NCBI GenBank assembly: GCA_025529335.1
Contig: JAMYHX010000083.1
Coordinates: 1 to 64,000, forward strand
Length of the DNA stretch: 64,000 bases
Direction: 5' to 3'
From: Rhizopus sp. PT2906
Lineage: Eukaryota; Mucoromycota; Mucoromycetes; Mucorales; Rhizopodaceae
A program made the position numbers and the translations under genes. Below, one piece after another: positions 12,467 through 23,759 of the stretch (within the stretch, counting starts at the first letter, position 1; each line of letters opens with the position of its first letter). A model generated the notes under the pieces. The model had not been told where the DNA came from, did no database searches, and saw nothing but the letters and a program-made list of their open reading frames with translations.

Positions 12467-12679
12467 CTATGTAAACACGACATCACTAACGTTATCTGGA
12501 AATCCTAAGTCTTTCCAGTATTGAACAGATATCAGCATATTTCTCAGAGAGGTTATTTCATTTGCAGAAATATTCATATGAGCTGCCATGTTGATAAGCT
12601 TTGACGCGATTGACAAATATCCAGCACTTTCAGTCTGGTACAAAACTAATGGTAAAGGAGTGCAGAAGTTTTTGCCCAT
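12467..12679 (-). other. Short open frame of 70 codons, unassigned
   Basis: A 70-codon open frame with a helical, hydrophobic composition (ASKLINMAAHMNISANEI). The frame stays open upstream for about 25 more codons before a stop, without an ATG. I cannot assign it; it could be an exon of a decayed gene in the same strip as the F-box-like remnant. Confidence 0.2.
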
Positions 12680-12984
12680 AAATAACTCAGATTTAAAGCA
12701 CCATGGCTTTAAGCTGTTGACAGTGTTGTATTTAGCACTGATATTGACTTATAGAGTATTCAAAGAGCTTATCATAATTTGCACAGTACATGTCCAAATT
12801 ATGTCGTATATAAAAGAGATTGTAGACAGAGTGATATCACACTAATTGTGATACAATGTGGTGTATATTGTTGTCGCGTATTAATAATTTATATTTTTCT
12901 TCACTTCTTATTTATCATAATAAAAAGATATACTTGGAACTTATTGTTTAATCCTAATTCATTTCAAATAAAACAACGTATTCG

Positions 12985-13742
12985 TCAGACAGATCTGTCG
13001 TCAAGAGGTTCCCAATCAACTACAGCTTTAAAATTCGATGCATCAAGTTCTGGAAATTTGTCAAATAGCATTGTAGGCGAGAAACTTAACGGAAATTTTA
13101 TAGCATAATTGATTCTACTCCTGTATAAGTCAAGTGCAGCGATTTGTTGTTCAATAAAGCTGATCATTCAAAGTCTTTGGGGTATTCACGACTGCTTGAC
13201 TCATCAGCAAACCGTTTTTCGCCTCTATTTCTAGTAACAAAACTAGACAAAAACTCGATTAGTTATTATGCGGTTTTGGCAAAGTGAGTTACGTACACAG
13301 ATATTCCTCTTTGGAAAAAATTAAGAGTTACTTTGATTAGTTCTGACTGGTCTTCAGTGACATAGATACTTTTTAAAGTATCTGAAAGATGTTTGACGAC
13401 GGAAATCGCAAGCTGAAGGTCATTTGGAAAGGATATGCGCGAAATATCAATCATTTTCAGATTGACGAACTTTTCAAGGTATTGTAAATCAATTCTTCCT
13501 TTGATTATAGACACGTCTGTGATGTTTTTGTATAGAAAATCATTTTTTGTGTATAATTGAAATTGACCTGAAGTAAGTCCGGTATAGGTCGGTTGTAGAA
13601 AAGCGCGTATAGTACTTTGTTTGCTGTCGCCAAAGTAAACTTTGATTTAAAATCCAAGTGGTTGTATATAGCTACCAAAATGGCTTCATCGATTGATATT
13701 AAATTTGATATGCTTGATGTTAAAGAGAGAAAGAAGAGACAT
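12985..13742 (-). pseudogene. Degenerate F-box/LRR-like gene remnant
   Basis: Read from 13742 down, one frame holds an F-box-like block (IDEAILVAIYNHLDFKSK, near 13690-13640) with no usable ATG in frame. A second frame, shifted near 13520, continues as leucine-rich sequence (LEKFVNLKMIDISRISFP) to a stop at 13266. A third short frame at 13167-12985 ends in VDWEPLDDRSV. The composition resembles the many F-box/leucine-rich proteins of Mucoromycota. I could not join the pieces with sound splice sites and phases, so I read it as a decayed gene. The family call is tentative. Confidence 0.35.
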
Positions 13743-13832
13743 GTTTGTTTGCTTTGGAAAAAAAAAAAAAGGATGAAGATTTTTACTCCTTAATCTTTCT
13801 CCTTATTAACGGCTGCATATTTGTTTGTTATG

Positions 13833-13878
<46 letters not shown>

Positions 13879-13936
13879 AAGAAAAAAGAAAAAAGAAAAA
13901 AGAAAAAAGAAAAAAGAAAAAAGAAAAAAGAAAGGA
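13833..13936. repeat. Poly-A followed by a G-A6 heptamer repeat
   Basis: About 33 consecutive A bases (13833-13865) are followed by roughly nine copies of the unit GAAAAAA up to 13936. The two parts look like a homopolymer that picked up regularly spaced G bases and then expanded as a heptamer. Confidence 0.95.
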
Positions 13937-14721
13937 CTGGAATGTGTTTTAAAAGCAATCTGAAAAAGAAAGTATTGCTTTTATCGCATATAAATGAGTT
14001 GATCAAACTGCTAATCAAGACCTTAAGTTCTGTCCATTTACTACAAATAGAACGTAGACCACATTTAAAAAGAAGAGGTTTGCATGAAGGGACTTAAAAA
14101 AAAATATGTTTATTTCATTATAATAATAAAGCATTTAATATATGTACTCTTCTTGGCTTCTCGAAATCAATGTATTTCGATGCTGACAGGACTAACCAAC
14201 GTGAAGGTGAAAGTACAACTAATCCCAAAAAACGACTCCCAATGGCTGCTTACTCCCCTGTTCCCTCAACGTCTGGGCCTACCTACTCTACCGGTATAAA
14301 AATAGAGATGGAAAAAATGCAGAAGTTGTTCATAAGCGCTAGACTAACTAGGGCAGGATGAAAGCCTTACGCCATTAAGAGTCCCCCAGACCCTATACCT
14401 TACAATCTCAAAAAAAAAAATTGTTAAAAAAGAAAAAGAAAACTACATTTTATGTAGTTGTACAAACAATTATCATACGGCCCGAACACTTATTGCCATC
14501 AGCATTTAAATTTGGAGGATTTATTCGAGTTTTGGAAGTGGAACAAGATGTGTTTCTTTTTCTAAAAATGCACCATACCTTTGACATAGATGCTATCAAT
14601 ACCCCTGATAAAATAATGATTTATATAAAGTGCCTGTAAAAAAAAAATGCAGGCTGTTCTTAAGTCAAAGCTGTTGAAGACAGAATGAAAGGATTTAAGG
14701 TGTTTTTATTTGTGGTTTTTT
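13937..14721. other. Gene-poor stretch downstream of SMP3
   Basis: AT-rich sequence with scattered short open frames, e.g. a 63-codon plus-strand frame at 14170-14361 with a Pro/Ser/Thr-rich middle that could be a retroelement scrap. Nothing is firm enough to call a gene. Confidence 0.3.
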
Positions 14722-16865
14722 TTATGATGTGTCGTCTTTGTCTGACAACATAAGGAAAACGTTTAGATTCATCTGTGTCTCTGCAGAATTCGTTTCTTGC
14801 GCTTTACTGATCATCTTGTCCATATCATCAAAGCCAACATGGGGACTAAATGTCGCTATTAACATGTATCTATGATGAGGTATAATGGGTAAGGTGATAA
14901 AGCTTGGTGTAATGAATAAGGTCCTAAGTGGATGGTCAGCTATCAATTTACACCTGATGTTCACACACATATACCTCTCATATGCATTTTTCGTACTCGT
15001 TTTAGCAAAATCGATTGCGCCCATTTTACGTCTTCGTAGAATTACACCGGAACTCTGTTCGAGTTCTTTTACCAGGTCATCATGGCGACTAGCGAAGTCT
15101 AATACACGAATATGATGGTTTCCTTCGACTATATGTAGGCTAATGTTAATATAAAACACACGCAGTATTTCGTTATTTAATCACCTAGCGGCACAGCTAA
15201 TAAATGCTGTGGTGGCATATATGTCTTGTAAAACACCAGTTTTGTAGTAATATTATAGTAATTAGGCACATCTATAAACTTTGAATTAGAATGACACATC
15301 TTGATGTATTATCAGAGCTATTACCAGTAGATCCATCCACACTACAGGACAATCCACCATTTGTGAGTACATAGCAGTTATGTATGCCTTTTGTTTGATA
15401 ATGAAGAAAACGCATTGCAGGAACAACTCCACCCTGATGGATGACACCAAACACATAGGTTGTTATAATGTTGAATAAGAACCAGCTTAACCAGAATGAA
15501 AGGGATAGATTGGGTCGTCTCCAAGTATAGATCAGCACTAAAGGCACAAGTAATGGACATAGAAATCTAGCTTCTTGATGAGGTATGATCGAAAGTCCTA
15601 CTAAGCTAGTGAAAACAATGCCCATAAGAATATAGAGAAAGCGCTCGCTTGTGTCTGCAGTCGTTCTTTTAAGAACTGATGATATCTCCAGAAGGCCCTG
15701 GATAGCTAAAGGCCCAAAGAGCAAAGGGAGGTTGATAGCAAGATGAGTATATCTCGGGTGAATACCATGCAGTTGAAGGTTGTCAGCATTCATATTATAT
15801 AGTAAATTATTAACAGGCGTGATAACGAGACTTCCCTCTGCCTTAAAGCTTGCAAGGACGATTGGATTAAACAATGTTGATATGAACTGGTTTACATCTC
15901 TAAACGGCTTGCCATTTGAGGTTAAGAACAAAGTGCCATAGTATACCGAGTCAGCCGTAATACAAAAGACTGTTAAACTGAAGAAGCCCAAAGCCAATGA
16001 AACTAAATGATGAAGGTTGCGACTATAAAATCGTCAAGTTCCCCTTCTGCTAAACTTCATATGAATGATATAATACCTTTTATATGCATGAACTATAAAT
16101 GCAATGCCAACAGGAAGAGCGAATAACGGAAAAGTGATTCGAGTAAAGACTCCAAGACTGAATAAGGCGCCTAAAGCAAAGGATAGTTTGCTGGATGGGG
16201 ACTTTGTATAGTCAACAACTGTAGACAAACACAGACATAACAAGACACTTTCAAACGAATTTGAAAATGTGTGAGTGTAATAAGCCAAGGTGACTTGACT
16301 TGTTGCCACCAACAGCATCGGAATCAATGGCTTGGATGCCCCTGTTTGCTTACACAATCTATAGACGCATAAGTCTTTTTATGTAAACGGTCAATTCTCT
16401 CTCTCTCTTTTTTCTTTCTTTCTTTCTTTCGCTTACCAACAAAGAGAGACCATACGAATGCCCCAAGACGTTCGGCTATATACAGCTGGGTAGCAGAGGG
16501 TACTTTTTTCTTTAGTTTAGTTTACTGTTTTCCCTCTTTATGGGTTCAATATATTCTTACATTGTCCTTCAGGCAAGATGTTCTTTAGGATCCAAAAGGG
16601 AATTCCAGTAGTAAGAAAGCTATGCTATGTTAGTGGTTCAATCTAAATTATACAAGCAATGCCTTTACGGAGCAACTATAGAGCGAGCAGCATTCTGCGG
16701 CTGATATTCCCAAGGTGTAAAAGCCTGAATTCCAAATATGAGTGAAGACGTAATTTCGGGATTCTGAAAGAATTCATCAGGATGTATATAACCAGAAAGG
16801 CTCGCAATGAACCAACGCAACCATACTAAGCCTGACGCTAACACAATAGTGGATTTCTTTATCAT
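14722..16865 (-). CDS. SMP3: GPI mannosyltransferase 4 (SMP3/PIG-Z), GT22 family
   Basis: Seven exons (16865-16669, 16619-16561, 16502-16437, 16374-16077, 16022-15371, 15299-15185, 15128-14722) give 597 residues with phases closing at every junction. The luminal catalytic motif HPDEFFQNPE sits after the first membrane helix, as in the SMP3/PIG-Z branch of GT22, and RSIVAPFLTTGIPFW follows. Many hydrophobic segments then alternate with short loops, and FYKTYMPPQHLL appears near the end. The enzyme adds the fourth mannose to the GPI core in the ER lumen, using dolichol-P-mannose. An in-frame ATG at 16901 is an alternative start that would add 12 residues; I chose 16865 because family N-termini before the first helix are short. 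Intron 5 removes a stretch that otherwise stays open, so that junction is the least certain. Confidence 0.92.
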
Positions 16866-17327
16866 ATTTGACGCAGGAAATAGTAATGAAAAAAGAAGCA
16901 AAACGCGTGCGCTATTTCAACTTTTTCACAGTTCTCTCTCTCCCTTACACTCAGACAGCACATTTACAAAAAGAAGGTCTTTTATGCATGATTGAACTGC
17001 CCTGGTTTTATATAATTAAAGATGACATAATCATTTTCCTTTTGTGAATCTAAACCATAGACAATTGTCACAACAACTACATCAAGAATTATATTTCTTT
17101 GGAGGACTGCACAATTGTCTCGTACACAAGTTCACTTGTGACCTAAATTGACACAAATACACTTTGTAAAGTGTACATATTGTCGCTTTCTTGCCTAAAA
17201 TTCATTTTATTATGTACCTTGATAAAATGCATGAATGACGGATGAATAAATCCCGGTGACTTTTTGCTTTTTCTCATTGGCTGTCTGCAGGCAGATATTT
17301 CTTTTCCTCTTCCTTTTTTCTTTACAA
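16866..17327. promoter_or_regulatory. Divergent promoter with a palindrome cluster
   Basis: Shared upstream region of SMP3 (-) and the sugar transporter (+). Between 17060 and 17175 it holds four dyads: GACAATTGTC at 17060, a second CAATTG half near 17111, CACAAG-TTCA-CTTGTG at 17125-17140 and TACACTTT-GT-AAAGTGTA at 17158-17175. Such clustering suggests binding sites for dimeric regulators; no specific factor can be named. Confidence 0.45.
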
Positions 17328-19059
17328 ATGTTGAATAATCATGTGGAAAGACAACATTATGAAAGGATTCCTTCAACAGACAATGTACCTGTTGAAACTG
17401 AACAGTCAGAAAAAATAACTCCATTTGTATATTCTCTTGTATCATGTGTCTGTTTAGGTGGATTCTTATTTGGTTATGATACTGGAGGTAAAGAAAATAC
17501 TATCTTTTGTATGTATAATAACCCTCATTTTTAGTTATATCCGGAGCACTAAGTCCAATCGAAAGAGATTTTATAATGACAACGCGTCAAAAGGAATATA
17601 TAGTTGGCGGAACAACATTGGGTGCTATATTTGGTGGACTCATAGCTGGATCTGTAAGATAGACTGATTTTATAGAAAGAGTGTGTGTGTGTACTCACAC
17701 AAATACTTGATGTGCAGTTATCCGATAGATTTGGAAGAAAGGTATCTCTGTTGAACTTTTAAGACAATGAATAACCAATAGATAGCCTCTCGTTCTGTGT
17801 GCATCTATCATCTTTGTTATTGGCTCAGGGATACTTGCTCTTGCTCAGTCATATAGCATGTTGTTGTTGGGTAGACTTATAGTTGGAGTAGGAGTGGGAA
17901 CAGCCTCGATGATTATACCAGTTTATATCAGTAAAGCAACTTGGATATAAATCACATAAAAGCTAATATCTTTTTCTGCAGGTGAAGTTGCACCCAAGGA
18001 CTTTAGAGGAAGACTGGCAACGTTAAACACACTAATTGTTACATTTGGTCAAGTAGTAGCTTATATAGTCAACATGATCTTTGCCCGAACTGAAGGTGGT
18101 TGGAGATATATGTTTGGAATTGGTGCACTTCCTGCTGCCATTCAGCTCATCATTATGCCATTTATGCCAGAGAGTCCTCGTCGAATGGTGCTTACAAATG
18201 ATATTATGGCAGCTAAACAGACATTACAAAAGATCTATGGTCAGCATGTATCAGAGGCATTTATTAATCGAGAGATTGAGGCTATTCAGGAAGACATGCA
18301 GAATTCCAGTTTAGGAACTTATCAAGATTTTAAAAGACCTGAAAATCTAAAGCCTTTAATGATCGCATGCTTATTACAAGCTGCTCAACAGTTGAGTGGG
18401 TTCAACACTGTGATGTATTATGCAGCTACCATTCTTGCTATGGCTAACTTTAATGACCCTACAGCTGTAGCACTTGTAGTAGCTACTGCAAACATGGTAT
18501 TCACAATGATTGCAGTAAACATTATCGATAAAGCGGGTCGAAGGCGAATCTTGATCCTATCCATGCTTTCTATGATTTTAAGTTTAATTGTCTTGGGAGG
18601 ATCATTTGCCGTGCAGCAAGAGACTTTTTCGTTTTTGAATGTTGACTGTGTAAATGCTCATAGCCAGTCATGCTCTGATCGATCCACCATCATGATCATA
18701 TTACTTTTATCATTAACATCCTATGTAGCTAGTTATGCGTTAGGCCTAGGATACATTCCTTGGATCATACAAGGGGAACTTTTCACTCTTCAACTTCGAG
18801 GAAAAGCAAACGGTATTGCAACTACCACCAATTGGGTCCTCAATTTAATAGTGGCTTCTACTTTTTTGACAATGACAAAGTTGATATCTATATCAGGCAC
18901 ATTCTGGCTGTACGCTGTCATTTCAAGCATCCTATGGCTCTTTATAGTAAAACTCGTACCAGAGGTAAGTTCTACATTACCTTCCCTTCTTTTATTGATA
19001 TGCTGTGATAGACATCAAACAAACGTTTAGAAGAGATAAGTGCCATGTTTATTCATTAA
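17328..19059 (+). CDS. MFS sugar/myo-inositol:H+ symporter (ITR-like)
   Basis: Six exons (17328-17487, 17535-17653, 17718-17741, 17786-17930, 17982-18964, 19012-19059) give 492 residues. The sugar-transporter family marks are GYDTGVISGAL in helix 1, SDRFGRKP after helix 2, GRLIVGVGVGTASM, EVAPKDFRGR after helix 5, PESPRRMV at the central loop, QQLSGFNTVMYY in helix 7 and PETS after helix 12. The GYDTGVISGAL form and the loop layout match myo-inositol transporters of the ITR1 type better than hexose carriers. Exon 3 has only 24 nt. Function as an inositol or polyol symporter in the plasma membrane is an inference from family resemblance. Confidence 0.88.
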
Positions 19060-19134
19060 ATAAAATGTTGCACAAATTAAGCAAGCTCATGTCACCCCAT
19101 TTTCTCTGTTTCTTTCTCTCGCTTTTCTTCTATA

Positions 19135-20000
19135 ATGATCAAAGGTGTGACACCCAAACAGTTTTTGCTTTTCTTTTAATAATACCCCCCTCTTTGATAG
19201 TTTTGATTTTAGGCGCGGGATACGGAACTCGTTTACAAAAAGACTTGGCAGTCAATCCAGATTACAGCCATTTATTGGGGATTCCTAAAGCTTTACTTCC
19301 TCTTGGTCAGAAAGATGCACTCATCACATACTGGGTTGAGCTTTTTCAAAAGCATGGAATTACGTCTAGTTCGATCTACATTGTAACTAATGCACAATGC
19401 TATGACGCCTTCATTACCTGGGCTAAATATCATGATATACCTCTGGACCATGTCGTGAGTGATGGCACCTCCTCAAACGAAACACGTCTCGGAGCAGTTC
19501 CAGATATCTTGTTTGGCATAAACCACTTTGGCTTGGATCAATCAGATGTCTTGGTTGTGGGTGGCGATACCTTGTTCTTGCATGATTTTAACTTGGACAA
19601 GTTCTTTGACAAATACAAACAAATGAACTCAAACTATGATGCATGCTTGGTGACAACCTATCTTGTGACAGAGGAACAAGTCCATAAATTTGGTATTGTC
19701 GAAACAGATAGTCAAGGCATCATCACCAGTTTTCTTGAAAAGCCTAGTCCTCTTGCTACACAATCACGTAAAGCCTGTCCTTGCTTTTACTTGATCAACA
19801 GCAAGGCCATACCTTTGATTCAAGAATTTGTGGACAATTGTAAAGCATCCAATGCACCCAAGGAAGAATACGATGCAACGGGTAAATGCTTGGCTTATCT
19901 ATATCCTCGGTTCAAGCTAGGAACGTTTCCAATCTCAGGGCGTATTGACGTGGGCGGTTTGTCATCCTATATTAAAGCCAACACATACTTTCAATCCTAA
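19135..20000 (+). CDS. Sugar-phosphate nucleotidyltransferase (NTP_transferase fold)
   Basis: Two exons, 19135-19144 and 19201-20000, give 269 residues. The first exon encodes just Met-Ile-Lys plus one base, and joins to VLILGAGYGTRL, the GxGxRL nucleotide-binding loop of RmlA/GlmU-type nucleotidyltransferases. A sugar-binding region with IPKALLPLG follows, then VVGGDTLF (the metal-binding Asp) and FLEKPS. A longer frame open from 19005 exists, but its N-terminal extension is low-complexity and overlaps the neighbour's last exon, so the spliced start is preferred. It should couple a sugar-1-phosphate to an NTP; the sugar is unknown. It is short, lacks the C-terminal beta-helix of GlmU and looks like bacterial stand-alone enzymes. 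Its start is 75 bp after the transporter stop on the same strand. Confidence 0.85.
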
Positions 20001-20076
20001 TAAAGTCAACTGTGTATAAATATAAAAACAGGAATAAATCGCTGTACATTCTCATAACACTCCCTTTTATTGTTCA

Positions 20077-22660
20077 TTAATCGCTAAGTGCTTCCGTATT
20101 CGAGTATTCTGACGCACCCCACACTTGGTATAATCTCTCACTAAGCTGTGGTCCCCATTTACGTCGATTGATCTGTGTTTGAGTGGCCTCATAAGCAAGG
20201 TTTTTAGCATCATGTTCGTCCTTGTTTTGAAACGCGCTTAATAGTGAATAAGGTGTCGGATAAACTCGCATAAGTGCCAACGCTTTTTCAGCATTAACGC
20301 CTCTTATACACGTCAGCATCCTCAGATAGATTTCATGCAAGCTCGTACTGCCGTTTTTAGAATTGATTTGATTATAGACTGGATAAGAGATCAAGTATGC
20401 AGTTTTGCTGTTTCCGACCTTATCCTTGTACGCCCTTTTTAAATCAATATAGTTTTGACTTGTTACTATATGTCCTGGTATGGGATAAAGTGTTGTTCCT
20501 TTGTATATTCGCTCAATAAGCCTCGTCAATGATACCAAGTAATCAATCGTCTCGTCAATAGTGTTTGTTCTCTTCAAGAAAAAGCCGTCTACAACCTGAA
20601 TGGAGGACATGATTGTCTGAATGGCTTGAAGTCCAAAATTAACAGCATATTCTCGGTTATATTCTTCGACGATGTATATTACTTGCTGAGCACCAGATCT
20701 TTTAAGTCTTGCCTTTTGTTCTTTATATCTTCCATCTTTCAAGCTATGTACCAAGTCATCCAGTCGCTTTCTTTCTACAATGTAATCTAGGAATAACTCA
20801 TCCGATGGGTCTGCACTGCCCCTTTTACGTGCAATCCATATGAAATCACCAAGGTCCAGAGAGCGAGTGCAGATACTGATTCCCTTTTCGATTAGTTTTT
20901 CTTGAAAGTAGCTTCGATTGTTTTTCATTTGAACTTCTCGGTTGTCTAATACTAGGATAATGTCATATTCCTCAGGAAGTATAGGTTCTGTATACTCTGT
21001 CTGTACATACTGTCTGATTTCAGCTTGTATGTCCTTTTTTCTTTGCTGTTGTGATGATGTTGCTTGCTGTGAATAAACTTGGGATTCGTATGTCTGTTGA
21101 GAGAAAGACGGAGTATTAGGCCTGTTTACTGGTTCGTCATCGTCTGCTTCAAGATCATTTTCATCAACAGACATAGGTAACCCAACACATTCACTCTCTG
21201 TATACAGTTCTGGTAGAAATCCAATACAGGTACCTGCAACTTCCTCATCCTCTGTCACCTTGACTAGTCGTTCGGCTTGTGGGTGATGCCTTTGCCTTGA
21301 ATAAAAGCGAATTTTATATACAAGACAAGAGTTAAGTTCATCAATGTCCACGGCTGCTGATGACGCGTACTTGACTGGTGTATTAGAAACGTCGAGATAA
21401 GTAAAGTAGAATGTGTCGTCTATATTGTTTGGGCGTGCTTTTGATTTAACAGAGTCTTGGCTATCTTTTAATATATCATCGCATAGTTCAATTTCTGAAT
21501 CGTCATCAATGCTCATGATGGAGTGAGATCTTGTCAAACCAGTCGATCCTGCGCTTATGTCCAATGCCGTATTACTATAATTTCTGTTCTTGCTTGGCTT
21601 TTTTAAAACATCCTTTTGCTCTTTCAATGTGTTAGCATCACCTGTGTTATCCAAGCTGCCAGTGTTTGATAAAGTTGTGGTATCTCTTGTAACCGTTCGT
21701 CCGTTGAGCGATATTGAATGATGTTTAGAAGGATCCAAAGTGTATAAACTCAAGTCTGGCTCATCTGATATCCCATAACCCGATTCTAACAATCTATCCA
21801 ATATATCAGCGGTGCTTGTTTTCTTTTTCTTTCTAGGTTGCTTTCTTGATCCAGTATCATTTATATCCAATGCATGTTCTTCTTCTCTAACTGTCTGGGA
21901 ACTATCATTATGACCTTCGCCATTGACATCCCTCAATTTTTCAGCCATGGCAATTCCTGTTTCTGTCAGCATATATTTTGGTGGTCGACCGTTTTTATAA
22001 ACATAGCCTTTATCAATCAGCGTCTTGACTCCGCTGAAGGCTGTATATGATTTTCCTGGATCAGCAAGTGTCATTGAATTATCGCAATACTTTTGTCCAT
22101 ATGAACATATTTGTTCCTTTGTTGCGCTGGTTTGTCCATTTTGTTGAAAATCAAGTAAACATAATAGAATGGCATAAGATCCGGACCTGAAAGTAGGTAC
22201 ATATGTTTTTGGCGCTCTGGATCTTGATGACTGACTGCTGCTCTGCTCTGTACTATCATCTTGTTCGCCTCTTTTGCGTTTACCTTTATTAAAAAGGAAT
22301 GAGCTCACTTTATGCTTTTATATATATTAGATCAACCAACCTTTTACAGGTAAAGGTACAGGCAGATCGTTATTTTGACAGTACTCAATCATTTTTTCTG
22401 TTAAACGCTTGGCCATGATTTGACCAATGCCCTCTAATCTCTGTGCTTGTGATGGATGTTCAAAGGTGTTGGGATAACGACACAGTGCATCATAAGCCTT
22501 TTTTTGTTTTTGTTTTGAAAACCATAAGTCTTTGAACAAGGTAATATTATTGTTGTACCTTTTTATATGTGTAGTATGATTTCATTTGCATACGCTTTGC
22601 TTCATCCATCCATTCTTTTACCCAATCTCGTAAAAGAGGATTACCGCATTGCTGACTCAT
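20077..22660 (-). CDS. MUS81: MUS81 structure-specific endonuclease subunit
   Basis: Three exons (22660-22559, 22497-22341, 22307-20077) give 829 residues. The N-terminus (CGNPLLRDWVKEW, then a helix-hairpin-helix with LEGIGQIMAKRL) and a following winged-helix region match MUS81. A long acidic, Ser-rich linker leads to the ERCC4-type nuclease (about 530-670) with VLDNRE and the catalytic VERKRLDD motif. A C-terminal (HhH)2-like domain ends the protein. With EME1 the enzyme cleaves branched DNA such as nicked Holliday junctions and stalled forks. The nuclease motif is intact. A GTG near the start of exon 3 is not needed because the spliced N-terminus supplies the ATG. RAD5, another fork-repair gene, lies 14 kb away; I attach no meaning to that. 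Confidence 0.95.
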
Positions 22661-22793
22661 TTAATTAATAATAATAAAAAAAACGTTAGATCTGGTTTAA
22701 AGAGCATTCATGCTACTCAAATGAATACAGGACTGCTTTCTGATAGATGAAGAGAGAAATATGCAAAGTGACCAAAGATCAAACTCTATCTGT

Positions 22794-23570
22794 TTATTTC
22801 CATAACTCTAATCTTTCTTTATATAATTCTTCTGCCCAAGCCTTTACAGCAGGATGCTGAAACTTGCCTCTTGTTGAATCAAAGAACCCTTGAAGGTTTT
22901 TCTTTTCAGCTAAAGAATATATTATTATCATGTTCATTCATGTGTATTCTATCGTGTTTTACATCTTTCGTATTCTAAAGCTTGTACAATCATTTCAAAC
23001 TTGTCAAGATCTTTAACAAACAATGCTTCTGGAGTCTTGGCTTCTTCATATTCGTGCCATAGACTAGCCATTTCATTCACCATGTCTGTATCATCTAGCA
23101 TCTCTTTAAATCCATCTATTGCAGTCTATTTTCAATATTATTAACATGAAAAAAAGTGATTTATATCTCTTTACTTTTTCCAATCTAAACTTTTCTTCTT
23201 TGCTCACACCTGCATGTGGTGTAATGTCACCCTATATAAAGATGATGAGTCTCAAGTACATCTAATTCGCGTCTCCCTCCTTACTACAACTGCTTCGGCA
23301 AGATCGTGAACAATGGCCATTTTGATGCATTTGTCACGATTGATAGAGGGATCATTAACAAGCATGGCCATGATTGACATGCGATGCATATGATCTGCTA
23401 TTGATTCTGCTTGTTTAATTCCATTATCTAACCAACCTGTTCTCTTGGTTTTCTGCTCAATAGCGAGTTAAAAGTATGAAGAATGGATTTGTTGCTGTTT
23501 TTTTTTTTACTTTCAAGTTTTCAATTATATGTAAAAAACGAACAACATTTGTTGGATTAGATTGTGCCAT
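22794..23570 (-). CDS. HD-domain 5'-deoxynucleotidase (HDDC2/YfbR-like)
   Basis: Five exons (23570-23511, 23452-23285, 23231-23175, 23125-22963, 22909-22794) give 187 residues. The metal-binding pattern is ESIADHMHRM, then MAIVHDLAEAVVGD, then KDLDKFEM, i.e. H...HD...D of the HD phosphohydrolase superfamily in the HDDC2/YGK1 form. The family dephosphorylates deoxynucleoside monophosphates; the substrate here is inferred. The stop lies about 130 bp from the MUS81 start, both on the minus strand. Confidence 0.92.
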
Positions 23571-23759
23571 TATTTTTATTTATAAAAAAGAAAAAAAAAA
23601 AAACGAACCAAATTTTAAAAGGACTATTTAATTACTAAAGAGGTTTTTTGGGTAGGTGAAAGTGACGGGGGATGACGTGTAGAAAAATGAGAATAGGTGA
23701 GGTTGAGGAGGAGGGGATTAATGTTGTTGCAATTGGATGCTTTTTATTCTCTAAAATAT
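23571..23759. other. Short intergenic spacer
   Basis: Promoter side of the HD gene and 3' flank of ABCE1. A-rich and GT-rich patches; nothing else seen. Confidence 0.3.

Noticed and set aside
13745..13963. Lys-rich open frame over the poly-A/heptamer tract
   Set aside because: It is a translation of a simple repeat; the opposite strand gives a Phe-rich frame for the same reason.
15272..15370. Continuation of the SMP3 frame to a stop at 15272
   Set aside because: Removing an intron from 15370 to 15300 gives correct phase and restores the FYKTYMPPQHLL motif, so the read-through end is not used.
19005..19200. N-terminal extension of the nucleotidyltransferase frame
   Set aside because: It overlaps the transporter's last exon and is low complexity; the spliced 10-nt first exon gives a canonical start.
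20077..22308. GTG start for MUS81
   Set aside because: Two upstream exons supply the conserved MUS81 N-terminus and an ATG, with phases fitting.
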